Assembly: GCF_023343835.1 (NCBI RefSeq)
Contig: NC_064433.1
Span: 180,809,777-180,873,776, forward strand
Reading direction: 5' to 3'
DNA length: 64,000 bases
From: Lagopus muta
Taxonomy: Eukaryota; Chordata; Aves; Galliformes; Phasianidae
Of this stretch, positions 36,961 through 53,720 are shown one piece after another. A model generated the notes under the pieces. That model saw only the letters and a program-made list of their open reading frames with translations, was not told where the DNA came from and ran no database searches. Each line of letters opens with the position of its first letter. The first letter of the stretch is position 1. The position numbers and the translations under genes are program-made.

Positions 36961-39415
36961 ACGTAAGCAAACATCAAATTGAATTCCAACCTCAGGGTTA
37001 CTCTTTCCTCACTGGGGTGGACTTTGATGCTGCTGCAACAGGCAGATGCCTGAAACCCGGCAGAAGGACATGGCTCCCTTAAGGAACATGGCCATACTTA
37101 AGAATGAAAATAATAATGCTAAGCCATTTCTGCACTTCTGCTGGTATGTGAATGAATGGATGTCACTGATTTTCTGAAATTTCTTCTTCTGCTTTCCCTT
37201 GCATTCTGATTTGGTTAGTCACATGGGGTCTGGTTAAGTAACCACTCAGGCTGGTGAGCAGCTATGTGAATAACTGTGTGAAAGTTAGCAAGACTGTGTG
37301 ACTCAGTCTTCACCACTTGAGTGCAAGCAGCCCTTGGCTATGCAGCTGTGTAATGCTTATGTTGATTTTTAACGGTATCAAGGTCAAAATGCAGCATTCT
37401 AGAAAACAGAACATATCTTGATTTGTGTGAAACAAAGGCTGCAGCTCTGCTCCAAGTAGGACATCTTTGGTGACAGAACATCTTAGTAGTATAAACAAGT
37501 TTATGGAGAACCTGAAGTTATTGGCTTTATACTCAGTTGCTGGAAACAGTGGAAGAATAAAAGTAAGACCCACTCTGCATTCAGGGCTGTCTGAACAGCA
37601 GGCTGTCAGTTTTCTAGACATGAATCAGCACCACAAATCAGGAACCATTTCAAAAGAGACAGTAAAGTGATCAGAACCTGCCTTTCTGTGTCTAGTCTGC
37701 CTTACAAATTCTGATCTCTATTATCACCAAAAAGAAATTCACCATGATGTATCAGCAGGTATGGATCTGCTAATATGCAGATTTTTAGAGTGAATAAGGA
37801 AATGCCTCAGACATTGCCTTACTCCTTACTTTGGTTTACATTTGGTGTGGACAAACTGAGTGCAGTATATCTTTCCATGCTACTACAGTGTACTTTGCCT
37901 GCCCTTGCAACACCGCTGCAAGACCGGTCTATTTTAAATTGGACTCTGCTACTAATCTCAGAGATTTGCTGCATTACTGGAAATCTGAGATTGCCTTAGG
38001 CCAAGAGTGAACTTAAAGGCATGAAGGTATATGTCTTTGTTCAGACAAGATGTATGCACTGCATCTTGGCCCAGTCCAGCATTGAGACGGACTTAAAAAC
38101 AGATGGGGGCAGCCAGCTACAAGACGTGAATTCACAAATGGAAGTGTCTCTAGGAGGTCCTGCCCCTGCTCCAGTGTCAGCAAGGTTTGCGTCCATATTG
38201 CAGTGAAATGTAGCTGATTGACCTCCTGCCCTCTTCCCTTTTCTCTGTCCTGTACACAGAGGAAGGAAAGACTGCATGCACCCAAAGGTTATATCTTATT
38301 ACTTCAATTTAAATTGAATAAAGCAAATTATTATGAGGAAAATCTTGAGAGATCTGTATGTTTCTCTTACCTAGAGACTTCTTATCCATGGCATTGAACA
38401 AAGAAGCAAACAAATTCAACAAGGCGGGATGTCAAACCTAACACAGGCAGGCTACTTCCCTTGTGTTTTACTGGCCAAGATGTTTATTATAATATAATAT
38501 ATTGTTATTCTCCACATTTATGTATTTTTCCTGCATGATGTCCCAGACAAACTGTTCTGAATAGAAAGTCATTGAGTGCAGTTCAACTCTAAACAACCAT
38601 AAGATGGTAAATCCACAAGCTGAGATTGCCTAATTATTAGTAACCTAAGTCTGTTAGCTCTTGTCGCGTTGTTTGTGCTGAACCCAAACATATAATCCCT
38701 TCCTCAGGCCTTCCTTCCCCTAAAGCCACAAGGTATGAGGTACATCCTGCTGAGAAACAGCTTAATGCAGCTTGATCCAGATGAACAAAAAGAACTGGGT
38801 TGTCTCCCTCCAGGGATGGGCAATGCTGAGATGCCACAACAGGACCTCAGTGGCTAGGCACCAGTAACTGGAACTTTCTATTCTCACACCAAGGAGTCCT
38901 GGATTCCTTGTGCCAAGGGACTATTGAAGAAATTCCATCAGAGTTAATATCTACAGAAGTGGAGTGCAGGCACCTTGGAAATGGGGCACCTTCTACAGTC
39001 TAGATCAGCCAAGAAAAATGTCCATCAATAACCTTGAGGAGACTCCAGATTTGTGTTTCTCAGAGGGAATTCATCATCTACAAGGACTGTGCCATGCAAA
39101 GCTGAGATGAAGATACCAAAGCTTTGTTTTGTGGAAAAATACCACCAAGGTCACAAATGCAAGTTTGAAATATTTTTTTAGTCATACTAAATAACCAGAT
39201 AACAAAACAAAAGGTATCAAATGTTCTAGAGACCATAATAATCCAGGTCTATCCGGTTTGGTAAGAGCTTATATGCAATATTACATAATTCACAGGTGAC
39301 CCAAACAAAACATTTCCCAGAAATTTTTGGCCACTCCTTTTGCCTGTTCTCCATTGCAGTGTGTTGTCCATGGCCACAAACTAGTCTCTACACAACTGAT
39401 GGCTCATTCCCCATC
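36961..39415. other. Unassigned intergenic sequence
   Basis: No gene or repeat family recognised. Confidence 0.4.
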
Positions 39416-39899
39416 TGTAGTGGAACACATGAAATAATAGAAAGAGCAAAATCAGAGAAACTCATTGATTGAGATAAAAATAGCAATTTAATAAGTGAAT
39501 AATTAGGTGGAAAACAGAAAAAAAATGATGTCAAGGCAATCCCTCATCACCTCCCTCAAGCAGACTGATGTCAAACCAGTCTCCAAGAGATTGCCAACTC
39601 AGAATTCTGCCTTCCCCTCCACTTTCTTCTTCTGCTAGCCCAATTTTATTTCTGAACATGATATTATATCATACAGGATATCTCTTCAGCAAATTCACAT
39701 CAGCTGTCCTAGCTGTGTCCTTCCCTAGCTTTTTGTCCACCACCATCCTATTCAGTAGGGGAAAGAGAGAAAGCTTTGCTCTTTTACAAGCACTGCTGAC
39801 CAATACACAAAGCACTGATCAACACTTTTAACCACAAATCCAAAAATCATATAGTCTGCAACAAATAAAGCTAACCATACCCCAGTCAGACCCAGTGCA
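39416..39899 (-). mobile_element. Avian endogenous-retrovirus solo LTR
   Basis: On the minus strand it begins TGCACTGGGTCTGACTGGGG at 39899 and ends near 39416 in ...CTACA. Its layout parallels the 27.6-28.2 kb LTR (shared gattgagataaaaatag-type block and an agctgtcctagctgtgtcc block), but it is a different, diverged subfamily. No viral coding sequence adjoins it. Confidence 0.65.
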
Positions 39900-40702
39900 T
39901 TCACAAAGACAACTTAGCAACTCTTGATATACATCAACTCCATTTTTGGCCACATTCAGGTTAGCCAGAATCCAGCTGAGTATCATGAAACAAATGACCA
40001 TGAAACAAAGATCATTCACCACTGAATCATTCAGTTTTACTTCCTTTTTTCATCCCACTGCAGAGCACAAAACTGCCCATGTCCAAAGGAGACTCAGGTC
40101 TTGATAGCTGTATCTATTTTTTTCCCTAGACCAGAAGGACCCTGATGCTCATCAAAAGGCTCTTCAAAGGACATAGTTTCATGTAGTGTCCTTGTTCACA
40201 GCAGTTACTCGCCTCAAAAAAAGACAGGGTGTAAGTGTTTCAATAGCATTATTCCAAACCTCCCCAATTGATTTTTATACATCATGGTGCACTTCCATTT
40301 TCACTGTGTGGACAGTTCGTGTAGCCAGTATTTCTTCCAACCTCCTTGAACTTCCTACCTCCACTCACTGTCACAAGCATAGGTTCTCTGCTGAATGTAA
40401 ATGCTGTGACTATGATGATAGGGCAGGAAATGGTTTTTCCCAACCCACAACATTTTTTCTAATTTAAAATGAAGGTAAAAAGACAACATGTAAAATTCAC
40501 ACAGACACACCATAGAATTAACATCAATTTCTTTTTTATATTGATCTTATTAGTATCAGATTTATTTCCAATGATTTTGAGTCCCCCCAAAATGACTTCA
40601 TTTTCATTGAAAGATCTTTGTTTCGATTTTAGTCCCATGTTCACTGAAATCTTCTCTTTTTTTTTGAAACAAAAGGAAAAAAGAAGTCTTAGTGATAGGT
40701 GG
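39900..40702. other. Unassigned sequence
   Basis: Nothing recognised. Confidence 0.4.
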
Positions 40703-40769
40703 ATTATTGGACTGGAAGATCTTGTAGCTCTTTTCCAATCTTGGTGATTCTATGATTCTATAATTCTAT
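40703..40769 (+). mobile_element. CR1 LINE 3' tail
   Basis: attggactggaagatcttg... ending in gattctatgattctataattc. Confidence 0.85.
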
Positions 40770-42065
40770 CAAAAAGGAAGAGGGTTGACAAATTTTGAGG
40801 AGAAAATAAAATGGAGTATCAAGTCTGTCCTTTCTCAGCAAGCTTTCATGCTTAAACTCTAATTTTCGGCTGTGGCCATGGCTCAGTTAAAGATTCAAAA
40901 GATACAAGGGAGTTTTTCAACAGTCTGTTGATTGGAATGGGGCTTCAAATTCTGCTGAAGTATGTGGGGAATTTAATCAGCACCGCACCCAAGACTCACA
41001 GGACTCAAGGAGGCTTCAACACATCTCACCTGAAACCCAGGCCCTGGTCCAGATTCTACTTGATTTCCACAATGAGGCATAAAGTCAGTTGTTGAGGAAG
41101 AAGACAAACCTGCTTCTAGAAGTAAATCACCTTTTGTCATCAAGTTTTCCAATTTCAAAATTCACGTTTCCCATAGGCCTACCAGAATGTTCAGAAGTGA
41201 TCATATGAAGACGCAGTCCTTTGACAGCTATTGCAGATGTGCAATGAAGTTCTCCTACATAATTCATCAGTTCTTTTTGGTACAGATTCTCTCCCTTTGA
41301 AATCAGAAGTTTTTCTAATCAACCAGAATCATAGTGAATTAAAACAGTAACCCAGAAACTCTTCCATAGGCGTTCACTTATACCCACATGAGCTGTCCTG
41401 TGTGAGAAGCAGTAACAGTATTTTCTCTTTTAAGTGCAATTCCTTCTGGATTAGTGCTAACATTGTCACAAAAATGCACAGCCTGAAAAAAAATCACAAG
41501 TCAGCTTGCAAGCTGCTGCTTGCAGTTCTCAAAACTCATCACTTCCAGTGGGGCTTTGTGGAGTGCAGCTGAGACAGTGTTGATCTCAAGGGACCAAGCA
41601 AGTGGTCTCTGCCCTCCTCAGCAGTGGTTTCCTTCGCCATGGACCTCCAGGTAGAGATGGAGGTAGAAGATGGCTACATACTTGTTAGGATAAACTCCTT
41701 TTTTCTTGAAGGCTTTCACATATTCTTCGCAGGTTATATAGCACACCCATTCATCTCATCTCTGCCTTCTGCATCAACACAGGCAAGCTGTCAGACCAAA
41801 GTGGTGCAAAACTGTCTTTGTGTATAAGGAACTTTGAGGGAAATGCAGTAAGAAGTGATTATACAGTGACTGTATTGATTAAGTTACAGAAAGTGAACTG
41901 TGCAACCCTGTGGTTTCACTTCTAGAATAATATGAATAGAGAGAGCCAAAGCTGGCTGCTAGCTGTGACATGACATCAACAGGGAAGTCAAAGGGAGTAT
42001 TTGTTTAACATGCTTTCATTTATTTCTTAGAATAGCGATGCCATTACATTTATACCACCGAAAAC
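40770..42065. other. MMP7 5' flank
   Basis: About 1.3 kb free of recognised repeats between the last CR1 and the AP-1 site. Distal promoter elements may lie here, but only the proximal ones could be named. Confidence 0.45.
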
Positions 42066-42112
42066 TGAGTCACGTCCATGATTGCTGCATGGAGCTCACA
42101 GGATCTATATAA
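42066..42112 (+). promoter_or_regulatory. MMP7: MMP7 core promoter: AP-1 site and TATA box
   Basis: A perfect AP-1 element TGAGTCA lies at 42066-42072 and a TATATAA box at 42106-42112, about 80 bases before the chosen start codon. Transcription would start near 42136-42140, giving a 5' UTR of about 55 bases. The AP-1 plus TATA arrangement is typical of inducible MMP promoters, including mammalian MMP7. A GGGAAGT element at 41982-41988 could be an ETS/PEA3-type site, but that is weak. Confidence 0.75.
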
Positions 42113-42191
42113 GCATCTTAGCTCTGGTCTTGGGAGACAGAAAGCCTAACACTTTCTGCAGCAGTGAGGCTCTTTGGCAATGCTGGTCACC

Positions 42192-46472
<4,281 letters not shown>

Positions 46473-46616
46473 AGAAGGTGTTTCAAAAAAAGCTAAGAAT
46501 TCAGATCTGGTAGTTTTGGTGTTCCAAAACCATTCAAATGCTCTGGCTAATTACACATCTAAGCATCACCTTGAACTTTTCATGATCTGTTTACACGTTA
46601 TCCAATTTCATGTGAC

Positions 46617-46622
46617 AATAAA
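46617..46622 (+). other. MMP7: MMP7 polyadenylation signal AATAAA
   Basis: AATAAA lies 145 bases after the stop codon and is followed by a GT/T-rich stretch (about 46640-46692) suited to be the downstream element. The inferred 3' UTR is about 165 bases. A second AATAAA at 46381-46386 lies inside intron 5. Confidence 0.75.
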
Positions 46623-46639
46623 AAAATCAAACATCTTGT

Positions 46640-47789
46640 ATACTTTGTTGACTAATGCTTGTTGTTTGTTGTGTTGTGTTTTTTTTTTTCCTTCTGGCAT
46701 TTCAATGGTGTATTGAAGAACTTCTACAGATATATTAGACAGAAAAATATTCTCCTGAATAGAAGTGTGGGTACCAAAAAGAGCCTGTGTGCAACTACTG
46801 CTGGATTTACAAGCCCTCTTCATGGTTCCAGTTCCCAAACATGTCCCATCCCTTCTCAGTCTCTGCTACTGACTCCTCAGAATCACAGCGTGCTTACTGT
46901 ATGGCTCACATAAATCCAAGCACAGTGTTTCCAGAGCCCTGGGACCACCTTCTCTCTGCTGGAGCCATTGTCCTGGGGCACCTGAGCTGCTCTGTGCTGC
47001 AGGGTGGGCCTATCTTCCTGCCATAACTGAAGGGCTCAAATGACACAGGGAGATGCATCAACATCTCTCAAATCCCAGGACAAAATGGCCACGGCTCCCC
47101 AGCTCCTTGAGCACTACCTGAGAAATCTCCAAGTCTCCACTGGGCTCAGTCATAAGATGAGATGGGAAGGGTTCTATAAGTACAGCTTTGCAGGCAGGCA
47201 CTGATGTACAAATACTTGAGATTTTCTTCCTCCATTCATCAGGTTAAAATGGTACAAGACAAAAACTCTTTCCACTAGGAGTTCTTGTGTTCCCTCTTGT
47301 GGAGAAAATGCTGCTTCTACTTCAGCACCTTTGCAAAATGACAGATTTCCCAGCATTTCTCCAAAAGTAATGGATGAAGTAGATTGCTGAGACATCTAGA
47401 GTGTCAAGATGATATAAACATAGGGTGTGAAGCATTCTCCTTGAGGTGCTTTTCCCTCAGAGAAGTTTCTCAGATCTGTTAAGTCAAAAGTTTGAAAGCA
47501 CTCCTATCAGTTACCAGACATTTCTTATATCTGAAACTCAAAGATGAAGTATCTGGGACTATTTGGACATTATCCTGATGGCACAGATCTCAATGTAAGA
47601 GAAAAACAGAAAGTCCCAGAAGGTCAGGTCCCAGACTGCGTAAAAGACTGCAGAAAGGAACTGGTGAGCTCCACAGCCTCTGGGGATGCTTGACCAACTT
47701 AGTTAAGCTGTGTCTCAGGAAAACCAGCTGTATCTCAGTGGATCCAATGCTGTTTCACTGATACCAAAGGGGAAAAAAAGGAACTATGT
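46640..47789. other. MMP7 3' flank
   Basis: No gene recognised. There is a GT/T-rich start (about 46640-46692) and then unique-looking sequence. Confidence 0.4.
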
Positions 47790-48305
47790 TGGTTGCTCTA
47801 AAAGTAATGACTCCTATTTATTTACAGAGAAACTACTACAGATACGGAGAGCGCAGTAACATTATTTGATAGAGCAAATGCTCAGCTACAAAAGAATATT
47901 TTGCAACATGGTCACCACAATTAGCTATAATTTTCATAAGTGGTGAACCAGAGCTTGCATGTCACGCTTGTAAAAATCTTCATGGCCATCACAATGTAGC
48001 TTGTCTTTCATGTCACTGTCACCAGTGCTGAAACACATCACCCACTGCATCACTGTGCTCACACCCAGTGCTTGGTATCCAAAACATTCAAGGCATCAAA
48101 GAATGTCAGTGGGTGCAATTTTCACCACATGGAAGAATTCAGTGATACACCTTTGCTTCAAAGGCACTTCCATGTACTTCCATGCACACTGCCCCTCTGC
48201 TGCCATCTATCACACAGCCACACAGTGTAATGCAATTGCCATACCACCATCTGCCTCTGACCATCAAGGGTCAACATCATAATGTAGGAGGCATTACTGG
48301 CACAC
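47790..48305 (-). mobile_element. Internally deleted mariner (Galluhop-like)
   Basis: The left end, ggttgctctaaaagtaatga, is a mariner TIR; a decayed partner, taggaggcattac, is at 48284-48296. On the minus strand the N-terminal transposase region (about 48175-47985) is joined directly to the C-terminal MQALVHH region (about 47980-47940). Roughly 600-700 bases present in the 33.5-34.5 kb copy are missing between them. Confidence 0.8.
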
Positions 48306-48309
48306 TTGG

Positions 48310-48860
48310 TCTTCTTAAATCCAGCTGACAACTGAACCCATGCCAGTGGAGAAGTGGGTCTCTGTCTCCTCCTGTATTGTGGAGGGTTTATTCTGCTCCA
48401 CATCGCAGACTTTGAGGTCAAGGTACCTCAAGGTACCCTGAGGATAACTGGTCTGACTATTAAAGACAGACATAAAGAAGGCACTGAGAACTTCAGCCTT
48501 TTCCTTATCCTCAGTGGTCATATTTCCCACCACATCCAGAAAATGATGGACATTCTTCTTAGTCCCCTTCTTGTTTTCCCAGAGTCTCAGCAAAAGCTCC
48601 ATGTTCATCCACATCTCATCCTCTAGCTCATCTTATAGCACTCAGGGACAGCCTGCTCCTGCACCTTCAAGTCTTCCTACTTGAGGAGCATCCAGCCTTC
48701 CTCGTCCCCTTCACCTTTCAGGATGAATTTTCTTCTAAAGTAGAGACTTTAGGAGCAGCTGTCCTCTGGGCCCCACTGAGGTGAGCCACATAAGGCTTCC
48801 ACGCTGTCAAAACAGCCCTAGCCACTTCTTCTCACACACCATCATCACACAGGAAGAAAG
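48310..48860 (-). mobile_element. CR1 LINE ORF2 fragment between endonuclease and RT
   Basis: Reverse frame reads TEDKEKAEVLSAFFMSVFNS (about 48512-48453), a phrase from the CR1 ORF2 linker. This is a more 5' part of CR1 than the other copies here, and its tail is absent. Confidence 0.8.
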
Positions 48861-49126
48861 ATGAACACTGTATTCATAACTCCTTCCAAAGGCAGCATGG
48901 CAGATTGCATGGCTGAATAGAAAGATTAGTTAAAAAATCTTTCCAGCTGAAGAAAAGAGGAATGCTTGAAGAAAGAAATGGCCATCACAGTGGATAGTGA
49001 CTGAGGGATCCTGAAAAGGTTTGATGCAGACAGAAAGTAGCCCATTCTCTTGGCCAAGGTTGCACAGGAAATATAGAGATAAATCATGCCCTTTGTTGAT
49101 CTCAACCTGATCCTGGATGCTTCAAA
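48861..49126. other. Unassigned, possibly more CR1
   Basis: Continues from the CR1 ORF2 fragment without a clear border. Confidence 0.3.
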
Positions 49127-49180
49127 TAGAATGGAATGGAATGGAATGGAATGGAATGGAATGGAATGGAATGGAATGGT
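49127..49180 (+). repeat. (GGAAT)n pentamer microsatellite
   Basis: About ten near-perfect AATGG units directly abutting the tail of a minus-strand CR1. Confidence 0.95.
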
Positions 49181-49690
49181 TCATTTAGATAGAATCTTCG
49201 AAGATCAGTGAGTCCAACTTCCCAATAACTTTAGGACTAACCAAAATTTAAAGCACATTAATGAGGACATTGTACAAATGCCTCTCGATCAACCACAGGC
49301 GCAGGCAATCAACTACCTCTCTAGGAAGCCTGTTCCAGTGTTTAACTATCTTCACAGTAAAGAAATGTTTCCTAATGGCCAGCCCTCCCCTGGCACAGCT
49401 CTGTATCATTCCCATCCTGCCATCAGTTCCACGAGCAGAGCTCAGCACCTGCTTCCACTCCTCAGGGAGCTGCATAGAGCAGTGAGATCTTGGCCTCCTC
49501 CAGATTGGACAATCCAGGTGTCCTCTTCACAGGATGTGTGATCCAGACCTGTCATCAGCTTTGTTGCCCTCTTCTAGATGCTTTCAAGTATATTAACATG
49601 CTTCTTATATTGTGGGGCCCAGAACTGTATGCAATAGTCAAGATGAGACTGCACAAATGCTAAATACAGTGGGAGGATCACCTGTTTTGA
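49181..49690 (-). mobile_element. CR1 LINE 3' fragment
   Basis: Reverse 3' UTR and ORF2 end ([20 protein letters not shown] frame near 49390-49320). It differs in tail sequence from its neighbours, so it is a different subfamily. Confidence 0.88.
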
Positions 49691-50842
49691 GCAGAAAAGG
49701 AGAAAACAGTCATGGGAGACAGAGTTCATCAGAGGAAATTGTGCAAGATGCTAGAAAGAGTCATTCCTAAGGTCTCATGGGACAATCCATGTACCATACT
49801 GGAGGAACCACTGTACTGACAAAGGAGGAAGGCATGAGAACAAAGACTTGACTGAAAATAGATGTTTTCTAGTGTGCAGTTACTTTCCATATGAACTGAG
49901 ATGAAAAACTCAGAGGTATATTCTTAGGAAGACCATCCTGATCATAGGACACATCTGAAGATCTCTTCCAGCAAGCACACAATCTGTCTGCCCTGCATCA
50001 GGGCCAGCACAAGGTGGGAGTGAGCACTCTTTTATCTCCAAGGAGGAATCGCTGCAAGAAGCAGGAATTCACATCTAGCACATCTACAGCATCTGAAATC
50101 CAGTAAGAACCAGGATCTTCTGCCTCAGAGATGGCAAAGGCAACACTTACTAAGCAGCCAGCGGCATCTCATTGCCTGCCAAGCTCTTGTTGTGGTTCCC
50201 TTAACGTAACAGGACATCTGCTTTGGGGAACACAGCTGTCGGTGGCTCACCTCACATTCGGTCTGCTCCTCATCCTGTCTGTTAGATCGAACAGTACAAT
50301 ATCTGCCTCCACCTAGTGGTACAGTTCAGCAAACTCTGTACTGATTTACACCCTGTTGTACAGTGCATCTAGCCATCCCACATGCCCACAGAAGTTACAG
50401 TACAATTCATTATTAAAAGGAAAATCAGAGAGAAGAACAATTTAACAAGGGACTGCTGCCTCTTCCTTCTTCATTTTGTTCTACTGCGTAAGTTTTCACA
50501 TGATTTCCTGAGGACATGATACTCCTGAGGACATGGAAGTTCATTAGGTTATTTAAATATTATCTGCTCCTTCCTCTGCCGTACAGAAAAAGATATGGGT
50601 AATTACATAAGATTTTGTGTCAGTAGGGGTTTGAAGTTTCATTTGCCTGCAATACTGTTCTGTTAAATACATAAAAAGATATCTAAATGCAGCTTTGCAC
50701 TACAATGAGCAGCAAATTAAGTCTGCGTTTGGAGAGCAAAGTATTTACAATTAACATGGGTCCTTTGACTATCCACATACAAAAGATAAGCCTTACTCCT
50801 GTAAAAATGTTCCTATCCTAGAGACTATTACTGAGCCTTTAC
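49691..50842. other. Unassigned sequence
   Basis: Nothing recognised. Confidence 0.4.
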
Positions 50843-51900
50843 ACAGAATCACAGAATCACACAATTACAGAAATGTAGGGGTTGAAAGGGACTCTAAAGG
50901 CCATTGAGTCTAAACCCCTTGCTAATGCAGGTTCCCTGCAGCAGGTCACACTGGTAGGCATCCAGGTGGGACTTGAATATCTCCAGAGATAGAAAGTCCA
51001 CAGTCTTTCTAGACAGCCTGTTCCAGTGCTCTGTCACTCTAACACGAAAGACGTTCTTCCTTGTGTTTGTAAGGAACATCTTGTGTTCCAGTTTCTGCCT
51101 TTGCCCCTTATTCTTTTTTAAGCACTGGAATAGGCTCCCCAGGGAGGTGGTTGAGTCACCATCCCAGAATGTGTTTAAAAACCAATGTGATGCTCAGGGA
51201 CAAGATTTAGTGGAGGGCTGTTAGTTAGGATAGTATGGTTAGGTTGTGGTTTAAAGTCTTGTTCAACCTGAGTCATTCTATGATTCTGTTATTTTATTGC
51301 TACCTGTCACCAAAAAGAGTCTGCCCCCATCGATTTGACTCGCACACTTTATATATTTATGATCAGAAATCAGGTCACCTCTCAGTCTCTATTCTCCAGG
51401 CTCAACAGTCCCAGCTCTCAGCCTTTCCTCATACAGAAGATGCTCCAAGCAGCCAGTCATCTTTGTGGCCCTCTGCTGGACTCTCTCTGGGAGTTTCCTG
51501 TCTGTTTTGAACTGAGGAGTCCAGCATTGGACACAGTGCTCCAGACACACCAGAGCAGAGTAGAGGGGGAGGATCACCTCCCTCGACCTGCTGGCCACGC
51601 TCTTTTTAATGCACCCCAGGATGCCATTGGCTCTCTTGGCCACAAGGGCACACTGCTGGCTCATGGCCAACCTGTCGTCCACCAGGACACCCAGGTCCTT
51701 CTCCACAGAGCTCTTTTCCAGCAGGTCACACCCTAGGCTATACTGGTGCATACAGTTATTCCTCCCCAGTTGTAAGACTCTGAACTTGTCCTTGCTGAAC
51801 TCCATCCACCCAACTCATCAGCCTGTCCTGGTCCTGCTGAATAGCAGCACAGCCTTCTGATGTGTTCGCCACTCCTTCCAGCTTCATATCAGCATCGTTA
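50843..51900 (-). mobile_element. CR1 LINE, split by a nested CR1
   Basis: Two reverse-strand halves, 50843-51114 and 51297-51900, belong to one CR1: the first stops at tttgcccctta and the second resumes at acctgtcaccaaaaagagtctg. The second half encodes a 138-codon ORF2 tail (51805-51389). Confidence 0.88.
51115..51296 (+). mobile_element. CR1 LINE 3' end nested inside another CR1
   Basis: Plus-strand ORF2 end ([11 protein letters not shown] frame) and tail (gagtcattctatgattctg) inserted into the minus-strand CR1. Confidence 0.85.
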
Positions 51901-52958
51901 CCCACTGCTTCAGGTAAACTGAATCTAATTCATCAAATGCAGGGTGATGTTCTGAGAGAGCAAAGTTGATACGCTTGTGATAGAAATGACATGCAGAGAA
52001 AATGTAAGAAAAAATAACTTAGATTCACACTGCATATAAAAAAAGGATAAAAAGAATCAAATTGTTCTTACTCCTTAATTTGTCCCCAAAAATTAAACAG
52101 TATTTACGGCCTTTTGCTAATTCAGAGGAGCCATGGGGGGGTAGAGGGGGAGATGAAAGAAAATGATAAAAGATTCAGGAATTCTCTTTATTTTATAATC
52201 TGAGTATTTAAAGTTCACAAGGATCAAATACTGCTTGAAGAAATTCCTGAAGGGGAAGAAAGAAGACCACCAACAAAGAAATATTATATAAGTCAGTGGA
52301 ACCCACTCATTCACAAATTACAAAGCCATAAGCCATTTTTCTGCGACGGTAAAATTATTAATACTTAAGATTTGAGAGGTCTTGCTGTCATTCTCTCTCA
52401 TTCCTTTTGTCTAAAAGCTCATAGTCAGATAGTTCCCAGCCCAGTCACTTCTCAGCCAAGATAATGCTGCATGTGCCACTCCTACAGCCTCCACCAAGAA
52501 CCGTATCTCCATAGGGATGTCCAGATCTCCAGATGTGCACCTGGCTTTGTTAGCATTGAAATGATTTCCCCTCACCTCTTCCTTTTTTTTTGAAGCAGTA
52601 TATAAGTGAAGTCTCTGCAATCACTTGGCAGAGAACAGGAAGCAGAGCAGAAGCTGCTACCCAAACGGTCTCTCACTACTGTGATAGTTAATAAAGCCTC
52701 TGCCTGATCTGTCTTAAACTGTATTTGTGTCACTTTTCTGTGCTGTACTAAGTCCAGCCATTCATTTGTTTGGCTCTTTTTTTTCCCTCTCTACAGGAAA
52801 TATCCTTACATCTAATCTGCTTTTTCCAAGCTTCTTTGCAATCTGCTCAAATGCTCTTACACTTCTTTTACCAGCCTATTTTGCCAGCCCAGTTCTCCCT
52901 GTCTTCATCTATTTAACAACAGTCTACTGCATTCCTTCCTGAATAGTTCTCCATTTTC
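51901..52958. other. Unassigned sequence
   Basis: Nothing recognised. Confidence 0.4.
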
Positions 52959-53720
52959 ATAGAATCATAAAATCATAGAGTGGCCTGGGTTGAAAAGGAC
53001 CACAATGATCATCACTTTCCAACCCCCTGCTATGTACAGGGTCACCAACCACCAGACCAGGCTGCCCAGAGCCACATCCAGCCTGGCCTTGAATGCCTCC
53101 AGGGATGGGGCATCCACAGCCTCTCTGGGCAACCTGTTCCAGTGTGTCACCACCGTCTGTGTGAAAAACTTCCTCCTAATATCTAACCTAAACCTCCCCT
53201 GTCTCAGTTTAAGACCATTCCCCCTTGTCCACCCTCGTAAACAGCCGTTCCCCCTCTTGTTTATATGCTCCCTTCAAGTATTGGAAGGTGACAATGAAGT
53301 CTCCCTGGAGCCTTCTCTTTTCCAAGCTGCACAAGCCCAGTTCCCTCAGCCTTTCCAGTGCTCTGATCATCTTAGTGCCCTCCTCTGGACCCGTTCCAGG
53401 AGCTTTCTGTCTTTCTTGTACTGGAAGCCCCAGGCCTGGATGCAGTTCTGCAGATGGGGCCTCACAAAGCTGAGTAGAGGGGGACAATCACCTCCCTCTC
53501 CCTGCTGGCCAACCTTTTTTAATGCAGCCCAGAACACAGTTGGCCTTCAGGGCTGCAAGCTCACAGTGCTGGCTCATGTCCAGCTTCTCATCTACCAGGA
53601 CTCCCAAGTCCTTCTCTGCAGAGCTGTTCTCAAGCCATTCTTCCCCCAGTTTTTATAAATACCTGGGATTGCTCCAACCCAAGTGCAGCACCCTGCATTT
53701 TGTTCTTCATTTGCATAGAA
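52959..53720 (-). mobile_element. CR1 LINE 3' fragment
   Basis: Tail, 3' UTR and ORF2 end in reverse. The 222-codon plus-strand frame at 52990-53658 is antisense to CR1 and is not a gene. Confidence 0.92.

Noticed and set aside
52990..53658. 222-codon plus-strand open frame
   Set aside because: Antisense of a CR1 3' region; no protein family match.
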